Shown: positions 22,640 to 34,641, counted from the stretch's first letter. The stretch is 64,000 bases of DNA from Galeruca laticollis (GCA_963921935.1 OY998175.1:227810122-227874121); one strand, 5' to 3'. Notes: generated from the sequence alone by a model not told the origin. Translations and numbers: made by a program.

Positions 22640-24878
22640 GAATCCAGCCCCATGTTACAGGCGTCAAATTATAATTATATAATTTTTACTTTTACTGATG
22701 CTGATGAGAATTTTATATATTATTATTTGTTTTCATTGTATTGTATAATTTACCTTTTTCACTTTACCTTCGGTTAGCTCCTGATGATAATCTGTGAAAT
22801 TTAAAATATTGAAATATGATAGTCGGCAGCCTGAGACTCCTCCCTTTGAGTTCTGGACGCATATGTATACCTTTGTTACACATTTAAATATTGAATTTTG
22901 AAATTTTCCTAGTATGTTCTATTCCTGAATAAAATATATACCTTTGTTTTTATCGACTCCAAATATTATTATAGAATGAATGAATCAAGCACCATTTTCT
23001 AAATGTATTATGAATATTAAATAGAATGATAAAAAAAATACCAACACTTTAATGAAATGATTTGATAAATTGTTGAGATTATATTCAAATTCTTTTTATA
23101 TAAATTTTCCTTACACCGCTCCTGCATTCTTGACTGGTCATGCGCACTGAATGCTTAGATTGACTGCGTCGGCGCATAGGAGAAACACATCCTCGTATAT
23201 CGTTTCACAACGACACAAAACGTATGGTTCACAGTCGACGTTGTTTAACTGAATGTTTTTATAAATTTAACGTTCTTAAATTCATTGCAATCATTGAAAT
23301 ATTATTGAAAATTATACTATACAGTTACATCCATATATCAAAATGCGAGTAAAGTGAATGATGAATAGTTATAGAAATAGTTAAGCATACATTAGAAGAA
23401 AATAAAAGTGGAATGGTACTTTACGTGCAATGTAAACAATGATGATGTGAAATAAAAATTTTTTACAAGTAAGTACAAATTATAACTATTATTAAAGTTG
23501 TATGATAATTAAAATTACATGGATATCCATGGATATGAAATGATATCCATCATTTTAATGTTTTTTGGCCTTTATTTGAAAAATTTAATGTAAACGTTCA
23601 AATAATATTTTTATTGTTCACTATTTCTCTCTCTTTGGAATTCCAAATTAAAAAAACTTGAATACCACCGACCTTATTTCCAATTCTCGGCACTGTGGAA
23701 CTGCTGCAAAGCGTCTCTTTTTCTTGAGAATTTCTTATCAAAGAAATACTCTTTCTCCACACTGCACTTTATCACACGGTTTAAACAAAATTGGTTTTAT
23801 GATTTTATAATGGGTTTTAACTTAAAATTATACACTTTTACATAGTTTTCTAAAAATTTTGTAGAGGAGAGCTACATAGATGCTCACTATTCTTCAACCA
23901 ACACCCGACTCTCAATTTTTTTTAAATCAACAAACTTTTTCCCATATCAAAAACAGAGCCTCCTTATATTGTTTTTTTATTCGACAATTGTCAATTTGAG
24001 TGTTTTTCATGAAAATACAAAATTCTTTAATTAAAATTGTCCTGGAGGATAATATATAAATGGGTTTATAATGTCTTAGGGAATATATAAAATGTCCTTT
24101 ACATGTATTACAATCCCAAAATTTGTTGTAATTCCCTTTTTTATTTACAATTAAATATACAATTTCTACAACCTAAAATGATTATTTATATATATGGAAC
24201 TGTTTAGTTTTCAATTTATGAATTTTTACAACTTTTATTTTATATAAACTTTTATTTATTTCCAAATTTACCTTTTATGTTTTATATTCAATTCCAAAGC
24301 AATGATTTTAGGTTGGCAAAAAAATCACTAGATTTTATTACTTCCTGTTCATTAAATTTTATTTAGTTAACAGATTTCCATGACATATAACATGGCTCTG
24401 TTCCGTATGTCATCTTTCATGAAGTTTTTCTTTTTTTATAAATTCTTTTTCAAATTGTGAACTTTTACTACCATCGTCTGTGAATATCGTTAATCAATTA
24501 GTAATTTGAGTATGATTTCTTGTTATTTTAGGTTTCAAACAAACAACATTCTACTTCATCCAGATATTGACATGGCAGTGTTCAGATGATTTTGAAAATT
24601 GTTGACATTGACTTGACCTTAGGATTTAATTGTAAAGGTAAAATTTTTATACTTAATTATAATGTTATCATTAAAATTTTATTCCTTATCCTTTAATCCT
24701 TCCTTTATAATTGGTTTTCTCAATATTTGATAATACATTCGCTTACTTCATTCATTCGTTTATGTTAAATTTAGTTTTTAACTAGGTAGTGTCAAATGGT
24801 ACACCCTTCGTATTATTAAAAAATCTTTTTAATATTCAATCTCATATGTAATTATTTATATATATTAGAGGACTGGTT

Positions 24879-24880
<2 letters not shown>
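22640..24880 (-). repeat. 5' LTR and leader of the Ty3/Gypsy element
   Basis: 22735-23987 and 24637-24880 match the 3' LTR (9229-10733), including the TGAACCAGTCC start at 24880. A 649-bp segment (23988-24636) is extra. The LTR/leader boundary is uncertain: near 22678 the minus strand reads TGACGCCTGTAACATGGGGC, resembling a primer-binding/leader start, while LTR similarity is clear only from 22735. Confidence 0.7.
23988..24636. other. 649-bp segment present only in the 5' LTR
   Basis: It is absent between CGACAA and GGTGAAATT in the 3' LTR. No ORF, clear TIR or target duplication is seen. It is either an insertion in the 5' LTR or a deletion in the 3' LTR. Confidence 0.6.

Positions 24881-24928
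<48 letters not shown>
24881..24928. repeat. (TA)n array between Gypsy 5' LTR and PLE-B
   Basis: 48 bp of TA directly abut the LTR terminus at 24880 and the 5'-truncated PLE-B to the right. Confidence 0.92.
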
Positions 24929-24931
<3 letters not shown>

Positions 24932-24954
24932 ACAACTTTTTTAGCAAAACATTT

Positions 24955-26606
24955 TTGAATGAAAATAGTAATTTGTTGGTAACATATGCAGATAAGATAA
25001 ATAAAACAGTAATATTGGAAAAAGCAGATTACAGAGATAAAATGTTACAACTACTTAATGATATTTCTATCTATAAAAAAGAAAGATTCAATCCCACTGA
25101 GAAAATTCAAACAGCTGTTAATAAATTAGTCAATAGTTGGTTTCAATCAAAATTAATTGATAAAATAACAAAAAATAAATTAATGATACATAATGCCCAA
25201 CCTCCTGCAATCTATGGATTACCAAAGCTTCACAAAAATTGTATACCTTTATGACCAATTGTAAGTAACGTGCGGGCTGCTACCTACAATCTATCTAAAT
25301 ATTTTGCCGACATACTATCAAATATATTAGGCATAAATAACTTTTACACAAAGACTCATGGGAATTTGTTAAATTTATACGCACTCAAAATGTACCTAAA
25401 AATCACGTATTAATTTCCCTTGATGTCACATCATTATATACGAATGTAGACACAAAACTAGCTTTGAAAATAATAGAAGAAAAATGGGATCAGCTCAAAA
25501 CATACACTAACTTAAATTTAAATGAGTTTCTCAGTGGTGCTGAATTGTGTTTATCCTCAACATATTTTCAATTTGAGAACAATTTTTATTCTCAAATATT
25601 TGGAATAGCAATGGGCTCTCCCATGGCCGCAACGGTTGCCAACCTTGTTATGGAATGCGTTGAGGAAGAGGTTATTCAATCACTTAGTTTTCAGCCAGTG
25701 TTTTTTAAAAGATATGTATATGACATAATAACTTGTGTACCGAAGGACAAAGTAAATGAAATATTAGATAAATTTAATACCCATAATTCGAGATTGAAAT
25801 TTACCGTTGAAATGGAAACAGAAAATACAATAAGTTTTTTAGATGCGTCTGTCTCATATGACAATAAAGGTAGCATTTTTACAAATTGGTATTCAAAACC
25901 ACTCGCTTCACATAGGTACACAAGTTATTACTCTAATGCTCCACTAAGTTATAAAAAAAATGTTATTAAAAATATAACTGACCGAGCAGTTACGTTGGCG
26001 CATCCTAAATTTAGAAAAGAAAATTTAAACAAAATTCGCAAAATATTGTTAGAAAATAATGATCCGTTAACTTTTATTATTAAACATATTAAGAAGAGAG
26101 TTCATGCTTTTTTTAATTCTAGTCAACAAATAAATCAGAAATAGATATATATGTCATTACCATATGTTCATGGACTATCAGAAAAAATTAATAAATGTGT
26201 AAAAAAACAAATATTTTCAGTGTCTCAGAAACTAAAAAACACAAACCAACAATTCTTTTCAAAAATGAAACCAAAAATTCCCATAAACAAGCAAACGCAC
26301 ACAGTCTATCAAATTCCATGCAATGACTGCAATTGCACCTATGTTGGTCAAAGTAAACAGTACCTTCAAAAAAGAATTCAAGCACACATATATGCAAAAA
26401 CCGATGTCACAGCATTATCAAATCATTGCAAAAATACTGGACATACTTTTAACTTTAACGATGTGAAAATATTGGCCAAGGAAAAAAATGAAAAAGTTAA
26501 AACGTTTTTAGAAAGGATTAACATTAAAAAATATCCTAATAGCATAAATAATAGAAGCGATATTAGTAATTTAAACATCATCTATGATGGTATTTTGAGA
26601 GAATGA
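24955..26606 (+). pseudogene. PLE-B reverse transcriptase and GIY-YIG endonuclease, inactivated
   Basis: The first segment (24955-25252) reads LLVTYADKINKTVILEKADY and IYGLPKLHKNCIPL, then TGA where related PLEs have Arg (R-PIVS). A frameshift near 25350 follows. The core resumes with LISLDVTSLYTNVDTKLAL, FGIAMGSPMAATVANL and FFKRYVYDIITC, in which the catalytic YVDD is changed to YVYD, then ENTISFLDASVS. A single TAG at 26142-26144 precedes SLPYVHGLSEKINKC and the nuclease HTVYQIPCNDCNCTYVGQS, LQKRIQAH, ALSNHCKNTGHTF and the Glu in KTFLERINIKK. Four independent lesions mark it as dead. Confidence 0.87.
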
Positions 26607-26938
26607 TATTGGCTCTGATCTCTTGCACTTTGCTATAAAATTTAACAACATTAAAATAATAATTTGTCCGTACTAACGATTAAGTATAAAAAGGAAAAAT
26701 ATTAATTATGATAAAAAAATAACAACTAATCTATAGAGAAACCAATTTGTATTAAGTTCAATGTCCAAGCAACGAGTGATAAATACGTACCTGTTCAGAA
26801 AGTGTTTTATGTCTTTCATGTGATATCTGAAATAATGAAAGAATGGTAATAATTTATATTGTTTTCGTGTAATTTGATTTTATAAATATTGACATAATTT
26901 TAACTTATACATGTAATAATTTTAGATCTTTTATTAAT

Positions 26939-26963
26939 CAGAAGATGACTCATAAGTCGAAAC
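26939..26963 (+). other. Hammerhead-like motif in PLE-B 3' tail
   Basis: CAGAAGA is followed by T, the stem GACT-CATA-AGTC and then GAAAC. It resembles the hammerhead core and stem II, with U4 replaced by A and one extra base before the stem. Confidence 0.45.
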
Positions 26964-27057
26964 GTACGTCGTTATTAAATGTTTTTTAAGTATATTTGAC
27001 CTTTAATCCAAGAAAGTAACCAAAATTTAACTTAAGTGGTCAAGAAAATAAATAATT

Positions 27058-27123
<66 letters not shown>

Positions 27124-27128
27124 TATAT
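27058..27128. repeat. (TA)n array at the PLE-B 3' flank
   Basis: About 70 bp of TA with one interruption (TACATA near 27116), directly after the PLE-B tail. Confidence 0.9.
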
Positions 27129-28229
27129 TCAAACATATTTAACTTCACTTTCGTGAGTAATAATTTTCAATTCTTGGTATTTGTATTTTGACATTTAATA
27201 ATTTATTGTAGAGTTCCTGATGAAGAGTCAATAAAGTCTTGAAAGCTTGACCAGAATAAAGAGTTCACTTTTTATTTCTCCTTTGGCTGAAGATCCAATT
27301 AAGAATTTTGATTCTTAGTCAGCCGACTAATACTCAACTCCTTTATACATGTTTTTAGCGCAGCTTGATCCATTCCTGTTTCATTAGTTACATTTCAATG
27401 AAGCAATTCACTGTTAGTTAAACATGTCGGTGACACCTTTTCGAGACTATTTTGGGAATCTCAAAATATATCCATTTTTTATGGTCACTTTAATATTAAA
27501 CACGTTTAAAGCAAGTCTCTATTACTAATACTTTTTTAGATACACCACTTTGCATTATTATCTGCCCATACTGAACAAATTCAACTATCTAAAATTGTTT
27601 ATTTTTATTATTAACGTCTAAAAACTAAAAAATCCCGGAAATTGTACAAATTTATTACAATATTTGCTCTCATATTCATAAATTATATCAGAAAATAAAA
27701 CCACAACCTAATATTTTAATATGGAATAGAATTTTCCGGAATCTATACACATAAATCCCGCTTAAACAGTTTGAGGTTAGGAAAAACAAAAACATCACGA
27801 TATAATTATTAAATGTACTGATAGTAGAATATATTTGTCGATTAATTGAAAAAACACACTTTGAAACTATGAATCTTAATTAATTAAATAAATCGCTTAA
27901 AATCATTATTATCTACCTACCAAAAATGTTGTTGTCTGTCTCAAGTGTAACGGTGTAATGATGCATGATGCAATGATTAAATTAGAAGACAGGTCGAGTT
28001 TAGATACAATTTGTGATAAGAATAGCAACATTCATTGGTTATCGAAATGTTCAAGACCACAATAAGGAAACAGAGGAACACTAAAGGTAATTAATATAAA
28101 TGATCTTACACAAAAAGATTAACAATAATTATTTTTATGTTGTATGAAAACACGACTAACCTCAAATTTAAAAACAATATTACGCAAACAAGTATAACAG
28201 TAGGTACTACACCAAAATATAACATAGAC
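27129..28229. other. No gene; contains a possible PLE end at 27217
   Basis: At 27217-27244 CTGATGA, a weak GAGUC/GUCUU stem and GAAAGC follow the PLE-end layout, so 27129-27300 may be another PLE tail. Otherwise this is AT-rich sequence without motifs or ORFs above 65 codons. Confidence 0.4.
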
Positions 28230-28745
28230 AGAGTAGAAGCAAAGGAGTTAGAAGAAATAAACAAAGGGAAGTTGAAGACTTAGTAAATCAAATAAAAACG
28301 GGAAAAGCTCACGGAGAGGATGAAATAAAGCAGAATTGATAGAATAGATGGGTGGTGAAGGAAATAAATGGTTGTGGGAATTATGTAAAAAAGATTCTGA
28401 AACAGTGGAAGAAAGATGTATATACAAAAAATGGTAGCAAACATGTAAAAACTATTACCAATATCTTTTCTCAAACTTTATTCAATGTGTATACTAAAAT
28501 CAAGATGGAGAGAATATGCGGAACATTGATTAGAATACTAGCATAGTATGTGAACTTAGAAGACTGATAGAAATGAAAATTCAGGAAAAAAGAAGAACTA
28601 TACCTATCATACATAGATCTGAAAAGCACTTTTGACACTATAGATAGAGAGGAAACATGGAATTGTTTAGAATAAATGGAAATACCAATAACATTGCTAA
28701 AACTTATAAGATACGAAGCAGTAAGATACAGTTAGGAGGAAGAAA
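28230..28745 (+). pseudogene. Decayed RTE-like LINE reverse transcriptase
   Basis: In shifting frames the plus strand reads DRVEAKELEEINKGK, VNQIKTGKAHGEDEI, a GGEGNKWLWELCKK segment, and further on IDLKSTFDTIDREETWNCLE and MEIPITLLKLIRYEA. This is the order of the RTE-type RT start (KA.GEDEI..EL), the catalytic FVDLK..FD box and the following helix. Several stops and at least two frameshifts are present, and the YADD box was not found. It is distinct from the RTE at 37-43 kb in detail. Confidence 0.6.
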
Positions 28746-29596
28746 TCTCTATTTAGTTACACTGTCTTAAAAATGTTTGTAGGAAGCTATAACTGCCGAT
28801 GTCGGGTAGGTATGCATGAATTCAGATTCAAGGAATTCCAATCTAATTCATTATTTGTAGTTACCTACCTGTTTTTTTTTTGATAATTGCTTAAAATTTA
28901 TTATTATAATATAAACTCAAACTTACCGATTATAAATAACTGCATTTAACTTCTTATTTACTAGTATGCGATTCTTCTTTTTTTTAGTTGACAATTGTGT
29001 CAAAATTGTCACTCATCTTAAGTAGCGCATCACCAACTTATCGGGTATTTCTAGATTTATCGTTTACCATATAAAGCCTGATTAATCTCCTCGGATGTCA
29101 ATTGTCATTCAATGGCTTAGATTTCTGCATCATTTTTGATCTATCTATGTTCAGTAGCATTTGATGACGAACTGGTTCACTTAAACTCATTTTTGCACAC
29201 GATACGTCCACATAGAAGAGCACAAAATACACTAAATTTCTAATTATATAATTATTATTACAGTTATGATGAATGAACATCATTTCTTGTTTCCACAGAA
29301 GCGACATTTCTTTATAATATATCATTTTCCCTAACTAAATGATTATTTATTATTATTAATAACTTTTATTGAAATTTTGCTTGAGATTTTCACTTAAACT
29401 CATTGGAAATGACTGTAGTACTAAAATCGTTATCTCAAATAGCAACGTTCTTACACAAACCAAAACTCAGATAAAAATTATCATAAATAAACTATATTTA
29501 GCTGGAAATTGGATTCGATATTATCGCAATTTGTAATGTTTGCCTCAAGTTGATAACGAAAGTGGGAATCAAAAATCATTGAAAAAAACATTATTT
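28746..29596. other. No recognisable gene
   Basis: AT-rich DNA; the longest ORF (29098-29325, minus, 75 codons) shows no family motif. Confidence 0.55.
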
Positions 29597-30290
29597 TTTT
29601 GAATGAAACTAACTGTTTCTATATAATTCCACAATATGTTAAAAAATGAGAGAAATTCTAAAAAAAGACAACTGTTTCGATATTGCTAAAAATCATCGTC
29701 AGAATGACAGATGTTACATTTCATTTGATGCCTACCTGATGTTTAATAATTATTTTTGGCTAGGCCAAGATGTGACCCACCTTGTGATTGACATTGACTT
29801 AATATATTGAAACAATCTTATTAGTTATATTTAATTTAACAATGATGTTTTGAATGAAGCTCAATGTTTCTAGCTAATTCCACAATATAATGAAAAATGT
29901 TGAAAATTTTAAAAAAATGACAATTGTTTCGATAAATCAATATCATCATCAGAATGACAGATTGTAGATTGTAGGGGGGTCGTACAGGCTGTACAGCCTC
30001 ACAAGCACTTCGACCTGTAAGTTCTTTTGTGACAGAAGTTACATTTCATTTGATGCCTACCTGATGTTTAGTAGTTATTTTTGGCTAGACCAAGAAGTGA
30101 CCTACCTTGTGATTGACTTAATATATGTTAATAGAAAAAAGAAGAAGATGTGATATTACAAATATTGAAGCTGAGATATTATTAGCCCTATGGTGATATC
30201 CTAGATATCATTTTCCCAATTAAGATCAGTATAACTGTGCAATGATATAGAAAACCAGGAAAACTATATCTGCTGATCTTTACAATTATC
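29597..30290 (-). repeat. Two tandem PLE-A 3' ends with a 70-bp filler
   Basis: Both units carry the GATTT/TCAGAATGACAG-type end sequence. The outer unit (29597-29830) is more diverged than the inner one (29838-30290). A GC-richer segment of about 70 bp at 29961-30030 (GGGGGGTCGTACAGGCTGTA...) interrupts the inner unit next to a repeated GACAG. Confidence 0.75.
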
Positions 30291-30291
30291 A

Positions 30292-31557
30292 CTAAGGAAG
30301 ACAGTTTAATAGTGAAGAGCTCCCTAGATTTATCTGTTCATTGACGACTTCATATTGTGGGTTTCTTAAGTGTCTTCTAATTTCCAACTCTTCAAGGTAA
30401 TCCAGTTCTTGTTTCTTATCAAAAATATGTAGTACTTCTAGTTCTGTGTTAGGTGTCAATGAATGATTGGTGTCAAGTAGATGTTTTGCGTGATGGGATT
30501 TATATGGTTGTTTTAATATGTATGCTCGTAAGTGTTCACTGTATCGGATTTCAAAATTTCTGAGAGTCTGACCCAAATAGACAGCATTGCATTCTGGACA
30601 TTTGAGTTTATATATACCTGATTTCTTTAATGGTGGTATTTTTGTTTTTACATTTAACAATTTTGTACTTACGTTACTTTCTGTTTTAAAATAAAATGTT
30701 GTATTCGTTGCTAAATATATTATCATTGAAATATTATTAGAAGTATTTCCTGTATATCTGATGGTTTTATAAGTTTTTATTTCTTCAGTTTGTTTAGGTA
30801 ATATTAGTTATAATGCCACTTTTTCCTCTTTTTTATTAATTAGCTTATTTATCATATGTAATGGATAACCGTTGGATGTTGCTATTTGTCTAATTGTATT
30901 GATCTCTCTATCAAAATTACATTTTCTCATAGGAACTGAAAATGCTCTATGTATCATTGAATTATATGCCGCTAGTTTATGTGACATGGGATGATTGGAA
31001 CTATATGGAATAGTCACATCAGTGTGTGTTGGTTTTCGGTAAATTGAATAATCAAGTACATTATTCACTCTTTGAATTTTCAAATCAAGAAAATTGATTG
31101 AGTTATTTTCTTCAACTTCTAATGTCAATTTAATTTATGGGTGTATATTATTAATGTGGTTGAAAAATATATCTAATTGTCATTCACTACCTATAAAACA
31201 ACCTAATATGTCATAAACATTTTTTGAAATATTACTTTCAAAGATTTTTCTTTCTAAACTGTTCATAAAAATGTTTGCCAAAATAGGTGATATAGGGCTT
31301 CCCATTGGTAAACCTTCAATTTGAATATATATGTTATTGTCGGAAGTGAAAAAATTCTGATTAATACCATCATCAAATAAATTAAGTATATCTGATATTA
31401 TTCCTGGATTAATATTTTCATCTTCTAGTAATTTTCTTACAAGTATTAGACATTCTTTAGGAGGAATTTTAGTTAACATATTAGTAACGTCAATTGAAAT
31501 AAGCTTAGAGTTATCTTGTAAGTTGAATGCTTCCAATTTTTTCATTGGTTCTATTGA
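30292..31557 (-). pseudogene. PLE-A copy 2 RT and endonuclease with active-site deletion
   Basis: Minus-strand pieces: LISIDVTNMLTKIPPKECL, IEGLPMGSPISPILANIF and SNISKNVYDILGCF. In the last, a deletion of about nine codons relative to other copies removes most of the box that should read YRYVDD. A stop and frameshift follow near 31135, then INFLDLKIQ and SIYRKPTHTDVTIPY, a frame break near 30800, and the nuclease SGIYKLKCPECNAVYLGQ with RNFEIRYSEHLRAY and LDYLEELEIRR. The RT would be inactive. Confidence 0.85.
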
Positions 31558-31569
31558 ATTTCTAATTGA

Positions 31570-32617
31570 ATTATCGAAAAGAAACCAAATTTTGTATTTT
31601 GGTACAAGAATTTATTATTAGCAGAGCGCTTTCGGTTCAATGATAAACCATCATCAGTGCCCCCTGTAAAAGTAAAAAAAATGTTCTTACATTCTCGATA
31701 TAAAATGAAAGGTTTAGAAAGTCCTAAAGCCAAATAGATACAATTCACTCACATGGTCAGGGTGTACTCCAAATCCTCACAAATTAGAAGATACATAAAA
31801 TGAATTAAAATATAGTGCTCGAAACACAGTCAGTATTTAATTAAAATAATAATAAAAAGCACACACAACCCATTGACAACAATGAATGAATCCCTAAAAT
31901 AGGGGATAAAATATAACTCAATACATTATTTGTTAGTCAGTTGTTTGACATTTGACAACAATTGTGGAAGATGAGTTGAAAATGAACAATTTTTGAAGGT
32001 GTTAATTAGTAAGGTAGGCTAACAACAGCCGGTGCTCTGATGACGTCATGAGAATCATAGAAGCAAAAGTTGACAAAAGCTTGAAAGAGTAGTAAATTTA
32101 TTTAGCAATTACGTTCTCATGACCTCCTCAGAGAAACAAATGTGTGATGGTGAGAATAACTGAAAATAGTTCAGGTTTTAAAGTAAAGTAAGAGCCACGA
32201 AAGAAAAGGAAAAATAAAAACAACTTTAATGAGAAAGTGACTCACAATCAGACAAGAAAAATCCCGCTTGCACACCACCCCACCCCGGAATCCCAATCAG
32301 GGAAGCGACCCGAAAGTCTCCAAAAGATAAACAACTACTCATCGAGCTATTTCCTCCGACAGGCATTGTATTACATCCCTCCAGCAACAAACCGGCCGAT
32401 CCCCTGGAAGAGGCCCCGAAGAGGAGAGGTGCAGAAGCACGAAACTTTCCGCCATGGAAGTTGGAAATGTAGCTCGAATTATGGTGTTGTGGTCACGTGT
32501 TGTATTGGTCCCAACTGATCTGAACTATTGTCATCATTAAGTTTTCTATGTATAGGGGTAAAATCTCTGTCAAACTCCGCCTGTACATTAAGGCACTTAT
32601 TGTTTTTATCGACCTCC
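31570..32617 (-). repeat. PLE-C left inverted arm
   Basis: Complement of the PLE-C 3' part, including the end of the nuclease reading frame (read as complement near 32540-32617) and the hammerhead-like CTGATGA...GAAAGC motif near 31630-31660. The junction to the RT part at about 32617 is abrupt. ORFs within it are shadows. Confidence 0.85.
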
Positions 32618-33741
32618 TTCATGATTTTTTATCAACAACCAGAAGGTCTAGCAATGGGCAGTTGTTTGGCTCCCTTTTTGGCAGATTTATTTATGGATCA
32701 ATTGGAAAACAAATTTATTTTGAAGAACAGTGAAATATTGCATTGGTCTAGATATGTGTATGTTTAGTTTTCATAAGGGGTGGCCCCCATATAGCTGATA
32801 CTTTATTAGACAAAATTAATAACGTACGCCCTAATATAAAATTCACTATGGAATTAGAGTCCAATATTTTGGACCTACGTATTAATAGAACAAACAACAA
32901 ATTTGAATTTGGCATTTACCGGAAACCCACTCAGACTGACCACGTCATTAACTCTAGTTCTTTCCACTCTATACAGCACAAACTAGCGGCCTTCAACAAC
33001 TATGTACACCGATTACAAACCATCCCTTTGTCAGCTGATAATTACAATAAAGAATACAATATACTAAAACAAATAGCTGTTAATAATGGTTATGAGCCAA
33101 CTATTGTTGACGATATCATCAGGCGGAGGGAGGGAAAGTTGCTAATGCATACTGCCTACCCTGCGCTTGCTGATGCCACCAGCAAGTATGTGAGCCTTCC
33201 TTTTGTTGACCACAGCTTGTGCAACAAATTAAGTCTTTGCATCAAAAAATATTTTCCCGACACTCAAATTTCTTATAATGTTAAAAACAGTTTGAGTGCG
33301 TGTCTGGTCAATGCCAAGGACAAATTACATAAATTACAGAAGAGTGGCGTTTACAGGCTCTCTTCTTCTGATTGTGATGCTACCTACATTGGTAGGACTT
33401 GTAGATCCCTAAAAACTAGAGTTATTGAACATGAAAAATCTCCGGAGAAATCCGTATTTGGACATCACTTGAAATTTAACAACCACAATATCGATCACGA
33501 GAGCGGGGTAACACTCTTACATAACATTACAACCAAACATTTTTTGAAATTTGATTTGTACGAGGATATGGAAACCATGAAGGAGGTCGATAAAAACAAT
33601 AAGTGCCTTAATGTACAGCCAGAGTTTGAGAGAAATTTTACCCCTATACATAAAAAACTTTTTGATGGTGAGATCCTACTTAATGATGACAATAGTTCAG
33701 ATCAGTTAGGACCAATACAACACGTGACAACAACACCATAA
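32618..33741 (+). pseudogene. PLE-C RT fragment and GIY-YIG endonuclease
   Basis: It starts FYQQPEGLAMGSCLAPFLADL and runs to ILHWSRYVYV-stop, where the YVDD box is destroyed by a small deletion and TAG at about 32766. From 32848 a 297-codon frame reads LESNILDLRINRTNNKFEFG, YRKPTQTDHVINSSSFHS, YVSLPFVDHSLCNKLSLCIK and the nuclease SGVYRLSSSDCDATYIGRT with LKTRVIEHEK (Arg) and FGHHLKFNNHN. The usual first cysteine of the CxxC pair is Ser here. The C-terminus (SSDQLGPIQHVTTTP) extends into the right arm. Confidence 0.85.
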
Positions 33742-34641
33742 TTCGAGCTACATTTCCAACTTCCATGGCGGGAGGATTCGTGCTTCTGCACCCTCCTCTT
33801 CGGGGCCTCTTACAGGGGATCGGCCGGTTTGTTGCTGGAGGGATGTAATACAATGCCTGTCGGAGCAAATAGCTCGAGGAGTAGTTGTTTATCCTTTGGA
33901 GGCTTTCGGGTCGCTTCCCTGATTAGGATTCCGGGGTGGGGTGGTGTGCAAGCCGGATTATTCTTGTCTGATTGTGAGTCGCTTTTTCATTAAAGTTGCT
34001 TTCATTTTTCCTTTTCTTTCGTGGCTCTTACTTTACTTTAGAACCTGAACTGTTTTCAGTCATTCTCACCATCACACATTTGTTTCTCTGAGGAGGTCAT
34101 AAGAACGTAATTGCTAAATAAATTTATTCATCTTTCAAGCTTTTGTCAACTTTTGCTTCTATGATTCTCATGACGTCATCAGAGCACCGGCTGTTGTTAG
34201 CCTACCTTACTAATTAACACATTCAAAAATTGTTCATTTTCAACTTCTTTTCTACAATTGTTGTCAAATGTCAAACAGCTGACTCACAAATAATGTATTG
34301 AGTTATATTTTATCCCCTATTCTAGGGATTCATTCATTGTACAATGGGTTGTGTGTGCTTTTTATTATTATTTTAATTAAATAGTGACTGTGTTTCAAGC
34401 ACTATATTTTAATTCATTTTGTGTATCTTCTAATTTGTGAGGATTTGGAGTACACCCTGACCATGTGAGTGAATTGTATCTATTTGGCTTTAGGCCCTCC
34501 AAACCTTTTATTTTATATCGAGAATTTAAGATCAATTTTCTTACTTTTACAGGGGGCACTGATGATGGTTTATCATTGAACCGAAAGCGCTCTGTTAATA
34601 ATAAATTCTCGTACCAAAATACAAAATTTGGTTTCTTTTCG
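33566..34641 (+). repeat. PLE-C right arm with hammerhead-like motif
   Basis: Pairs with 31570-32617. At 34559-34586 it has CTGATGA, U, the GGUU/AACC hairpin and GAAA. Flanking ACAGGGGGC and GCGCTCTGT can pair with each other, so the motif sits in an extended stem rather than an open three-way junction. Confidence 0.8.

Larger units (their letters stand above)
9208..24880 (-). mobile_element. Ty3/Gypsy LTR retrotransposon, nested with other elements
   Basis: Order on the minus strand: 5' LTR (24880 to about 22640), gag N-terminus (22597-21935), PLE-A insertion, gag remainder (16578-15412), protease-RT-RNase H-integrase (15400-12381), a non-coding stretch of about 1.6 kb, polypurine tract (10748-10734), and 3' LTR. 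Gypsy order (RT before integrase) and the YIDDILIF motif assign the superfamily. No env-like ORF is seen. Without the insertions the element would be roughly 9-10 kb. It is disabled by stops, a frameshift and the PLE insertion. Confidence 0.85.
24929..27057 (+). mobile_element. Penelope-like element PLE-B, 5'-truncated
   Basis: It lies between two (TA)n arrays (24881-24928 and 27058-27128). It encodes RT plus GIY-YIG nuclease (24955-26606), followed by a 3' non-coding tail of about 450 bp containing a hammerhead-like motif near 26939. It differs clearly in sequence from PLE-A and PLE-C. Confidence 0.8.

Noticed and set aside
9294..22810. CTGATGA followed by GAAA in both Gypsy LTRs (9294 and 22781) as a hammerhead motif
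   Set aside because: The eight bases between the two boxes cannot form a stem II, and the surrounding sequence is LTR, not a PLE end.
32237..33868. ORFs in the PLE-C arms (MTHNQTRKIPLAH and complement)
   Set aside because: They lie in inverted non-coding arms and differ in frame between arms.
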